Assembly (NCBI GenBank): GCA_025362395.1
Contig: JANYGK010000036.1
Span: 1-64,000, forward strand
Source of the DNA: Bacteroidota bacterium
Lineage (GTDB): Bacteria > Bacteroidota > Bacteroidia > B-17B0 > Aurantibacillaceae
DNA: 64,000 nucleotides
Direction: 5' to 3'
Of the stretch, positions 43,359 through 50,475 are shown piece by piece. The notes below the pieces were generated by a model that was given only the letters and a program-made list of their open reading frames with translations, did no database searches and had not been told where the DNA came from. Position numbers and translations under genes: made by a program. Numbering within the stretch: position 1 is the stretch's first letter; every line of letters begins with the position of its first letter.

Positions 43359-44516
43359 TTATTCTAACCAGCTTTTATAATATTTCCCGTCATCAATAGC
43401 CATAGCGTCTTCCGTAACTTTTAAAGGACGAAATGTATCAACCATCACAGCAAGCTCTTCCGTAACGGTTTTTCCAATGCTGCGTTCCATAGCCCCCGGC
43501 GCAGGACCATGGGGTATACCTTTAGGGTGCAACGTAATATAACCTTGTTCAATATTATTACGGCTCATAAAATCACCGTCTACATAATACAACACTTCAT
43601 CACTGTCAATATTACTGTGGTTATAAGGCGCAGGTACAGACAATGGATGGTAATCATATAAGCGCGGGCAAAACGAACACACAACAAAGGCATCTGTTTC
43701 AAACGTTTGATGCACCGGAGGCGGTTGATGAATACGGCCGGTTATAGGTTCGAAATTATGGATTGAAAATGCCCAAGGGAAATTGTATCCGTCCCAACCA
43801 ACCACATCAAACGGATGCGAAGCATATACAATTTCATGCATCATACCCTCCTTTTTTACCTTAATTAAAAAGTCACCCTTTTCATCATACGTTTCTAATT
43901 GAGAAGGTAATTTAAAATCACGCTCGCAAAACGGGGAATGCTCTAAATGCTGTCCGCTTTGGTTTTTATAACGCTTTGGTGTGTAAATAGGATGAGGCGA
44001 TTCTACATAAAAAATCCGGTTATCCGTTGTATCAAACTGCATTTGATAAATGATTCCGCGGGGAATAATTAAATAATCGCCGTACTCAAACGGAATATTT
44101 CCCATAAGGGTTCTTAACGTACCTTTCCCTTTGTGAATAAACAGCATTTCATCACAATCAGCGTTCTTATAAAAATAAGAAGTCATACTTTGTTTAGGCG
44201 CGGCAAGTCCTATGTAACAATCACTGTTAAATAAAACCGTTTTCCTGCTTTCTAAAAAATCGTCGGCAGGTTTAATCTCAAAGCCTTTTAATAATAGAGC
44301 TTTAATGTTTTTATCAATTGCTACCTTAGGAGAAACATCATAACTTTTAATGATTTCTTTTACCTGTGTTGGCCGGTGAGTATGATATAATAAAGAAGAA
44401 AAGCCGTGAAAGCCTTCTGTTCCGAATAATTGTTCGTAGTAAAAATTTCCCTCAGGAGATTTAAAGATCGTATGGCGTTTTGGTGGAATATTTCCTAAAT
44501 GATGATAGAGTGGCAT
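43359..44516 (-). CDS. hmgA: Homogentisate 1,2-dioxygenase
   Basis: Opens the aromatic ring of homogentisate to maleylacetoacetate using Fe(II) and O2. At 385 residues it is the shorter bacterial type. The N-terminal MPLYHHLGNIPPKRH and NFYYEQLFGTEGFHG are typical. The C-terminal iron region includes FEPITGRIHQPPPVHQTFET, then FCPRLYDYHPLSVPAPYNH (His ligands), DEVLYYVDGDF and LHPKGIPHGPAPGAME. With hpd (4 kb downstream, same strand) it gives the core of aerobic tyrosine degradation; maleylacetoacetate isomerase and fumarylacetoacetase are not in the window. Confidence 0.95.
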   Translation of the reverse strand: MPLYHHLGNIPPKRHTIFKSPEGNFYYEQLFGTEGFHGFSSLLYHTHRPTQVKEIIKSYDVSPKVAIDKNIKALLLKGFEIKPADDFLESRKTVLFNSDCYIGLAAPKQSMTSYFYKNADCDEMLFIHKGKGTLRTLMGNIPFEYGDYLIIPRGIIYQMQFDTTDNRIFYVESPHPIYTPKRYKNQSGQHLEHSPFCERDFKLPSQLETYDEKGDFLIKVKKEGMMHEIVYASHPFDVVGWDGYNFPWAFSIHNFEPITGRIHQPPPVHQTFETDAFVVCSFCPRLYDYHPLSVPAPYNHSNIDSDEVLYYVDGDFMSRNNIEQGYITLHPKGIPHGPAPGAMERSIGKTVTEELAVMVDTFRPLKVTEDAMAIDDGKYYKSWLE

Positions 44517-44616
44517 TTTTAGTCAGTTAGAGAATTAGTAAGATAGTGAATTAGAAAAGGTGTTACTATACGAATATACAAATCTTGATTTCATATTTAT
44601 GTTATTAAATTTTATT

Positions 44617-45690
44617 TTATTTTTCTATGCTGAGCGAAGCCTTTATAATCTCAGCTAAATTGGGCCTTAACCGACTTTTATAAACCGATAAATTTTCCTC
44701 ATCGTTCTTATGTTTTCCTTTTCGCAAAGCCCTTTGTTCTTCAACAGGTAAGGCTGCTATTTCCATGCACTTGGGTGTACAGCAACCCTGCATCTCATTC
44801 GCACACGCATCACATTGTATAAATAATAAATGGCAATCATCGTTGTTACAGTTCACATGCGTATCGCAGGCAGCACCGCACTGGTGGCATTTGCTTAATA
44901 TATCTCCCGTAATACGCTCGCCTATGCGTTCATCAAATACAAAGTTTACTCCTCTGAATTTGCTTTCCAAGCCTTGCTGCTTCACTTCTTTAGCATATTG
45001 TATAATACCGCCTTGCAAATGGTTAACGTCCTTAAAGCCTTTATGCTTTAAATAAGCACTTGCTTTTTCGCAACGGATGCCGCCCGTACAATACATAATT
45101 ACTTTTTTGTCTTCCTGCCCTTTTAAATGATCAACCACTAATGGCAATTCTTCCCTAAACGTATCTGCATCGGGGCAAAACGCATTATCAAACCGCCCTA
45201 CCTCACTCTCATAATGGTTGCGCATATCAACCACAATAGTATTAGGATCTTCAATGGCTTTATTAAACCCTTCGGCATTTAAATAAGCCCCTGTATTCGC
45301 GGCGTCAAAACTTGGGTCATTAATGCCATCGGCCACAACCTTCTCTTTTACTTTTACGGCTAATTTATAAAATGATTTGCCATCATCATCAACGGCCATT
45401 TTAAGCGGCACATTTGTAAAACGCCCATCCCGGTAAAGATGTTCACTAAAACTATCCAAGTTGCTTTTAGGTATACTCATTTGGGCATTAATGCCTTCAT
45501 TTGCAATGTATATCCTGCCAAAGCAATTTAGCGTCGTCCAGTCTTTAAATAACTGATCTCTTAATACTTTTGGATCGTCAATTTTTACATATTTATAAAA
45601 AGACAGAGTAATGCGCTCAATGCTTTCATGAGCTAAACGAAGCTTAAGTTCATCTTTGTTAATTCGGTTTCTTAATTCAGGCATTTTCAT
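44617..45690 (-). CDS. trhO: tRNA uridine(34) hydroxylase (rhodanese-family TrhO)
   Basis: A 357-residue member of the YceA/TrhO family, which hydroxylates U34 of certain tRNAs using O2. The N-terminal domain carries ISFYKYVKIDDP-like and IANEGINAQMS motifs, and the central rhodanese domain has the active Cys in MYCTGGIRCEKAS. After it comes a cysteine-rich, zinc-finger-like C-terminal part (KCHQCGAACDTHVNC, CDACANEMQGCCTPKC), which some family members have. It is transcribed toward hmgA with a 100-bp gap, but a functional link with hmgA is unlikely. Confidence 0.9.
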   Translation of the reverse strand: MKMPELRNRINKDELKLRLAHESIERITLSFYKYVKIDDPKVLRDQLFKDWTTLNCFGRIYIANEGINAQMSIPKSNLDSFSEHLYRDGRFTNVPLKMAVDDDGKSFYKLAVKVKEKVVADGINDPSFDAANTGAYLNAEGFNKAIEDPNTIVVDMRNHYESEVGRFDNAFCPDADTFREELPLVVDHLKGQEDKKVIMYCTGGIRCEKASAYLKHKGFKDVNHLQGGIIQYAKEVKQQGLESKFRGVNFVFDERIGERITGDILSKCHQCGAACDTHVNCNNDDCHLLFIQCDACANEMQGCCTPKCMEIAALPVEEQRALRKGKHKNDEENLSVYKSRLRPNLAEIIKASLSIEK

Positions 45691-45797
45691 AATAGATATA
45701 ATTGCAGGTTATACTATTAATAATTGCGGAGTATTTGAGTTTATGAATTAGTAATTAAACTTACAAATTGAACATTTTCAAATTCAACAATTATTCT

Positions 45798-45805
45798 TAC
45801 GTTTG
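45798..45805 (+). promoter_or_regulatory. Candidate -7 box of the threonine dehydrogenase-like gene
   Basis: TACGTTTG matches TAnnTTTG, 41 bp upstream of the ATG at 45847. A -33 TTG at the expected spacing was not seen. Confidence 0.4.
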
Positions 45806-45846
45806 CAAAGGTAGTGAAAAACTAAAAATTACAACTGACTTTTATC

Positions 45847-46788
45847 ATGTACAATAAAGAAGATAAAATTTTAATTATAGGTGCCGGTGGGCAAATTGGT
45901 ATTGAACTCGCACAGGAATTAAGCTTATTATATGGTTCGAGTAATGTAATTGCTGCAGATGTTAAGCCGATCCCCGTGCTAAGCAATAACCCGTTCGAAA
46001 AATTAGATGTTTTAGATAAAGACGCTTTATTAAATGTAGTTAAAAAGCACGGCGTCTCTCACGTATATCTTTTGGCAGCCTTATTATCCGCTACAGGCGA
46101 GCAAAACCCTATGTTTGCATGGAAGCTCAACATGGAAGGCTTATTTAATGTATTAGAACTGGCAAAAGAAAAGCACATTACCAAAGTATATTGGCCAAGC
46201 TCTATTGCCGTTTTTGGGCCAACAACACCAAAAGTAAATACTCCGCAATATACAGTGATGGAACCGTCAACCATTTATGGTATTAGTAAACAGGCAGGTG
46301 AACGTTGGTGCGAATGGTACCACAATAAATTTGGTGTTGATGTAAGGAGCTTACGCTACCCCGGTCTTATTGGCTGGAAATCTGCCCCGGGCGGCGGAAC
46401 AACTGATTATGCCGTTCATATTTTTCATGAAGCCTTAAAAAATAAAAGTTACGAATGCTTTTTATCGGAAAATACTGCTTTGCCAATGATGCACATGGAA
46501 GATGCTATAAGAGCTACAATTGAAATTATGCATGTGCCTGCGGAAAATGTAAAAATAAGAGGAAGCTATAATTTGGCCGGAATTAGTTTTACTCCTAAAG
46601 AAATTGCGGAGGAGATCAAAAAACACATCCCTGAATTTAATATTACCTATAAACCCGACTTCAGACAACAGATTGCTGACAGCTGGCCGCAGAGTATTGA
46701 TGAGTCGTACGCTCAAAAAGATTGGGGCTGGAAGCAGAATTATAATTTAATTACTTTGGTTGACAACATGTTGCAAAACTTGGCATAA
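45847..46788 (+). CDS. tdh: Short-chain L-threonine 3-dehydrogenase (NAD-dependent epimerase fold)
   Basis: A 313-residue extended SDR. The Rossmann motif is GAGGQIGIEL and the catalytic Tyr-Lys pair lies in YGISKQAGERW. The segments RYPGLIGWKSAPGGGTTDYA and FLSENTALPMMHMEDAIRAT are characteristic of the short-chain threonine dehydrogenases of Bacteroidota (as in Flavobacterium), which oxidise L-threonine to 2-amino-3-ketobutyrate. The partner enzyme glycine C-acetyltransferase is not in the window. Sugar-nucleotide epimerases share the fold but not this middle segment. Confidence 0.88.
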   Translation: MYNKEDKILIIGAGGQIGIELAQELSLLYGSSNVIAADVKPIPVLSNNPFEKLDVLDKDALLNVVKKHGVSHVYLLAALLSATGEQNPMFAWKLNMEGLFNVLELAKEKHITKVYWPSSIAVFGPTTPKVNTPQYTVMEPSTIYGISKQAGERWCEWYHNKFGVDVRSLRYPGLIGWKSAPGGGTTDYAVHIFHEALKNKSYECFLSENTALPMMHMEDAIRATIEIMHVPAENVKIRGSYNLAGISFTPKEIAEEIKKHIPEFNITYKPDFRQQIADSWPQSIDESYAQKDWGWKQNYNLITLVDNMLQNLA

Positions 46789-46952
46789 AAAGTGTTACTG
46801 TTTTGTAACTGTTTCCCACGAAAGACGTAGAAAATTAAAACCTTAACATTAATTAAATCCTTTTAACGGAATCATCGTTCATTTTACCGGGTTTGTCTAA
46901 AATATTTAACAAATTACAACAATATTACATAATTTAGTAAAAGTTATTGCCT

Positions 46953-47849
46953 ATGAAAAAAACATACTTTATACTGATTTTTTTGGTATATCAAATTAGT
47001 CAGGGTCAGTCCCAGTCTTACGAATTTGGAGGACCTAATAATAAAGATACTATAAACTTGATTGATGCTTTAGGCAAAAAGCAAGGGAAATGGATTTTAA
47101 GAGGTAAACATAAACCCGGTTCCTGCTTTGCGCCCGATCAAAAAGCAGAAGAAGGCAAATATTCCGATAATCGTAAAATAGGAAAATGGTTCGAGTATTA
47201 CTGTAACGGTAACATGAAAAATCAATTGACCTTCCAAAATGGCCGTCCCGATGGTTATGCTATTATGTACAATGAAAATGGTAAGATCTCTGAAGAAGGA
47301 AACTGGAAAAATAACCGCTGGACAGGCCCTTACAAATTATATTATGAAAACGGGCAGCCTCAGCATGAATTTAACTTTAATGCAAGTGGTAAAAGAGAAG
47401 GTCCCGTTAAATATTTTTATGAAAATGGCCAGTTAGCGATTGAAGGAAATTTTGTAAACGGAAAAGAAGCAGGTGTTATTAAAGAATACCATGAGAACGG
47501 TGATATAAAAGCAGAAAAAACATTTAATGACGGTAACGTAGATGTTGCATCCATTAAAGAGTACGAACCTAAAAAACCAATCGTTAAAACAGTTGATAAA
47601 ATTGAAGGCCCTAAAGTGGTTCTCAAACCGGATGAAAAACCAAACGGTGCTACTTCAAAAGGACCAATGGTGTTAAACGGGCCTAACATTACTTACAATA
47701 AAAATAAACAAATTACCAAAGACGGTGTTTTTAAAGATAACCGCTTAATGGACGGTAAGAATTATATTTACGATGAAAACGGGATCTTACAACGTATCTC
47801 AGTTTACAAAAATGGAGTTTATGTGGGAGATGCGCCGATTGAAAATTAA
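46953..47849 (+). CDS. Exported MORN-repeat (YwqK-like) protein
   Basis: A 298-residue protein; I use the ATG at 46953, with signal peptide MKKTYFILIFLVYQISQGQSQ. The N-terminal part has KDTINLIDALGKKQGKWILRG, then about six MORN-type repeats of around 23 residues (GKWFEYYCNGNMKNQLTF, GPYKLYYENGQPQHEF, GPVKYFYENGQLAIEGN), followed by a Pro/Lys-rich linker and a final repeat pair (NKNKQITKDGVFKDNR, YIYDENGILQRIS). Databases often call such proteins YwqK antitoxins, but nothing here suggests a toxin-antitoxin pair. It probably sits in the periplasm or surface; function unknown. A terminator follows. Confidence 0.82.
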   Translation: MKKTYFILIFLVYQISQGQSQSYEFGGPNNKDTINLIDALGKKQGKWILRGKHKPGSCFAPDQKAEEGKYSDNRKIGKWFEYYCNGNMKNQLTFQNGRPDGYAIMYNENGKISEEGNWKNNRWTGPYKLYYENGQPQHEFNFNASGKREGPVKYFYENGQLAIEGNFVNGKEAGVIKEYHENGDIKAEKTFNDGNVDVASIKEYEPKKPIVKTVDKIEGPKVVLKPDEKPNGATSKGPMVLNGPNITYNKNKQITKDGVFKDNRLMDGKNYIYDENGILQRISVYKNGVYVGDAPIEN

Positions 47850-47873
47850 GTTTAAAAATTATTAAAAGAAACG

Positions 47874-47894
47874 AAGACGGCCGTGTGCCGTCTT
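47874..47894 (+). terminator. Terminator of the MORN-repeat gene
   Basis: Stem AAGACGGC (47874-47881) with GCCGTCTT (47887-47894), CGTGT loop, followed by a T run. It lies 24 bp after the stop and 35 bp before cysS. Confidence 0.88.
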
Positions 47895-47928
47895 TTTTTA
47901 TTGCTAAATTTAGGATCTTATTCGCCTT

Positions 47929-49392
47929 ATGGAAAAGCTTTTTATATACAATACCCTCAGCAGAAGAAAAGAAGAATTTAAAGCTATTAATGCGCCCTTT
48001 CTTGGCATGTATGTTTGCGGCCCTACCGTTTATGCTGATGTGCATTTGGGCAATTGCCGTACGTTTATGTCGTTTGATATTATGTACCGTTACCTTACTC
48101 ATATAGGTTACAAAGTGCGCTACGTGCGTAATATTACTGATGCAGGCCATTTGGAGAGCGATGGGGATGAAGGAGAAGATAAAGTATCTAAAAAAGCTAA
48201 GCTTCAGCAATTGGAGCCTATGGAAATAGTGCAAACGTATACAGTTGGTTTCAGGGATGTAATGAATTTATTTAATACGTTACCGCCAAGCATTGAACCT
48301 ACAGCAACCGGGCACATTATTGAACAACAGGAAATTGCTAAAAAAATTATTGCGAATGGTTTAGCTTATGAAAGTAACGGCACTGTTTATTTTGATGTTG
48401 AGAAATATGCTAAAACAAATAATTACACGGAGCTTACCGGGCGTAAATTAGATGAGCTGCTTGAAAATACAAGGGAGTTGGACGGACAAAATGATAAGCG
48501 CGGACGCTTGGATTTTGCCTTATGGATAAAAGCGAAGCCTGAACATTTAATGAAATGGCCAAGCCCCTGGGGTATAGGTTTTCCGGGCTGGCATATTGAA
48601 TGTTCTGCCATGAGTACAAAATATTTAGGAGAGCAATTTGATATACATGGAGGCGGTATGGACCTGCAGGCTACGCATCATACCAACGAAATTGCACAAA
48701 ATGTTGCCTATTGCGGCAAGAGCCCGGCTAATTACTGGATCCATACAAACATGCTAACCGTTAACGGTCAAAAAATGAGCAAGTCTTTAGGGAACAGTTT
48801 TTTACCTATGGAATTATTTACAGGTAAGCATCCTTTATTGCATAAAGGCTACACACCAATGGCAGTAAGGTTTTTTATGATGCAAACCCATTACAGGAGT
48901 ACGCTCGATTTTAGTAATGATGCCTTAGCAGCAGCCGAAAAAGCGTATACCCGTTTAATGGACAGTTTTAAAACATTACATACATTAAAGGCGGATCAGG
49001 TATCCACGGAAAACATCCCGGCGTTGGAAAGAACATGTTATGATGCGATGAACGATGACTTTAATACGCCCGTATTGATCGCTCATTTGTTTGAAGCGAT
49101 ACGAATTATTAATTCTGCCAATGATAAAAAAGTGTCGTTAACCCAAGCCGACCTTGATCTTTTAAAAGCCATGTACCAACATTTCCTGTTTGATGTGATG
49201 GGATTAAAAAAAGAAGAAGAAATAGGTAAATCTACTACAGCGTTGCATGGTGTAATGGAATTAGTATTGGATCTTAGGGCAAAGGCGAAAGCAAATAAAG
49301 ATTTTGCAACCGCTGATGAAATAAGAAATAAATTAACAGCAGCTAACGTGCAGGTAAAAGACGGCAAAGACGGTGTAAGCTGGAACCTATAA
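47929..49392 (+). CDS. cysS: Cysteinyl-tRNA synthetase
   Basis: A class I synthetase that charges tRNA-Cys. The 487-residue length fits. CGPTVYADVHLGNCRT contains the zinc Cys and the HIGH-like HLGN; GWHIECSAMS carries further zinc ligands; KMSKS is at residues 282-286. The C-terminal alpha-helical anticodon-binding region ends ADEIRNKLTAANVQVKDG, a normal ending. Upstream is the terminator of the MORN-repeat gene, and the M28 peptidase gene follows 36 bp downstream. Confidence 0.96.
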   Translation: MEKLFIYNTLSRRKEEFKAINAPFLGMYVCGPTVYADVHLGNCRTFMSFDIMYRYLTHIGYKVRYVRNITDAGHLESDGDEGEDKVSKKAKLQQLEPMEIVQTYTVGFRDVMNLFNTLPPSIEPTATGHIIEQQEIAKKIIANGLAYESNGTVYFDVEKYAKTNNYTELTGRKLDELLENTRELDGQNDKRGRLDFALWIKAKPEHLMKWPSPWGIGFPGWHIECSAMSTKYLGEQFDIHGGGMDLQATHHTNEIAQNVAYCGKSPANYWIHTNMLTVNGQKMSKSLGNSFLPMELFTGKHPLLHKGYTPMAVRFFMMQTHYRSTLDFSNDALAAAEKAYTRLMDSFKTLHTLKADQVSTENIPALERTCYDAMNDDFNTPVLIAHLFEAIRIINSANDKKVSLTQADLDLLKAMYQHFLFDVMGLKKEEEIGKSTTALHGVMELVLDLRAKAKANKDFATADEIRNKLTAANVQVKDGKDGVSWNL

Positions 49393-49428
49393 CGAGATGC
49401 AAAGCTTTAGATAATAAAAAATCAATTA

Positions 49429-50424
49429 ATGAAACTCTCAAAAAAAATCACATTGTTTTCTTTAGCTGCGGTATTGTTTGCCTGCGAAGAAAATAAACCT
49501 AAAGAACAGGTTGTAACAGAAGTCCCAAAAGCCCCTAAGCAACATGTTACGCCGCCTGATTTTAATGCAGACAGTGCATTTGTTTATATAAAAGCACAGG
49601 CAGATATGGGTCCGAGAGTTCCCGGCAGTAAGGCTCACGATAACGCGGTTGCTTATTACGAAAAGCAATTTAAAAAATTTGGTGCTGAAGTTATTATACA
49701 AAAAGGAAGTGTTACTACTTATGATAATAAGCCGTGGATCCTAAAAAACATTATTGCGTCTTATAATTCAAAAGCACCGGATCGTATTTTATTATGCTCC
49801 CATTGGGACAGCAGGCCTTTTGCAGATAAAGATCCTAAAATTGAGAACAGGACAAAACCTTGTCCCGGTGTAAATGATGGAGCAAGCGGAGTGGGCGTGT
49901 TGATGGAAATAGCACGTTTGGCTTCTGTTAAAAAACCGAATGTAGGCATTGATATTATTTTATTTGATCTGGAAGATTACGGCGACGACGGCGGCAACCC
50001 TGAAACATGGTGCCTTGGTTCACAATACTGGAGTAAGAATTTACATATACCTTATTACGGAGCTAAATTCGGAATTTTGTTAGACATGATCGGCGCAAAA
50101 AATGCTACCTTTTATAAAGAGGAAATCTCTATGACCTACGCGTCGGAGGCTGTAAATAAAGTGTGGGGCGCAGCACAAAATTTAGGTTACAGCAATTATT
50201 TTATAAATCAGAAAATGGGCGGTATGACAGATGATCATAAATATGTGAATGAACTGGCGCAGGTTCCGTGTCTTGATATTATACATTATGAAATGAATGC
50301 TGCATCCGGCAGAGGAGAATTTTTTAAACATCATCATACGACTACCGACGATATAAATACGATTGATAAAAGTACGTTAAAGGCAGTAGGCCAAACGTTA
50401 CTCGAAGTTATTTATAACGAATAA
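49429..50424 (+). CDS. M28 family lipoprotein, probable glutaminyl cyclase
   Basis: A 331-residue zinc peptidase-fold protein anchored by a lipobox (MKLSKKITLFSLAAVLFAC, LFAC). The family carries HWDSRPFADKDP (His), NDGASGVGVLMEIAR (Asp), FDLEDYGDD (Glu-Asp region), WCLGSQYW, LLDMIGA and KHHHTTTDD (His). The WCLGSQYW and HWDSRPF motifs point to bacterial M28-type glutaminyl cyclases such as those of Porphyromonas and Tannerella, which convert N-terminal Gln of exported proteins to pyroglutamate. Many exported proteins in this window would start with Gln after signal cleavage, which fits. Aminopeptidase activity is the main alternative. Confidence 0.8.
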   Translation: MKLSKKITLFSLAAVLFACEENKPKEQVVTEVPKAPKQHVTPPDFNADSAFVYIKAQADMGPRVPGSKAHDNAVAYYEKQFKKFGAEVIIQKGSVTTYDNKPWILKNIIASYNSKAPDRILLCSHWDSRPFADKDPKIENRTKPCPGVNDGASGVGVLMEIARLASVKKPNVGIDIILFDLEDYGDDGGNPETWCLGSQYWSKNLHIPYYGAKFGILLDMIGAKNATFYKEEISMTYASEAVNKVWGAAQNLGYSNYFINQKMGGMTDDHKYVNELAQVPCLDIIHYEMNAASGRGEFFKHHHTTTDDINTIDKSTLKAVGQTLLEVIYNE

Positions 50425-50443
50425 AAATTCGCTTGCGGATTTT
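50424..50443 (+). terminator. Short terminator of the M28 gene
   Basis: Stem AAAATTCG (50424-50431) with CGGATTTT (50436-50443, one G-T pair), CTTG loop, then a T run, starting at the last base of the stop codon. Confidence 0.6.
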
Positions 50444-50475
50444 TTTCTAATTACCACTTTTTAAACCTTTATTTA

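Noticed and set aside
46953-47849. Toxin-antitoxin assignment (YwqK antitoxin) for the MORN-repeat gene
   Set aside because: The label comes from database names for MORN-repeat proteins; the protein has a signal peptide, its own terminator and no toxin-like neighbour.
47731-48234. Antisense 167-codon open frame on the minus strand across the MORN-repeat gene and cysS
   Set aside because: It crosses a strong terminator and two well-identified genes on the other strand, with no recognisable motif.
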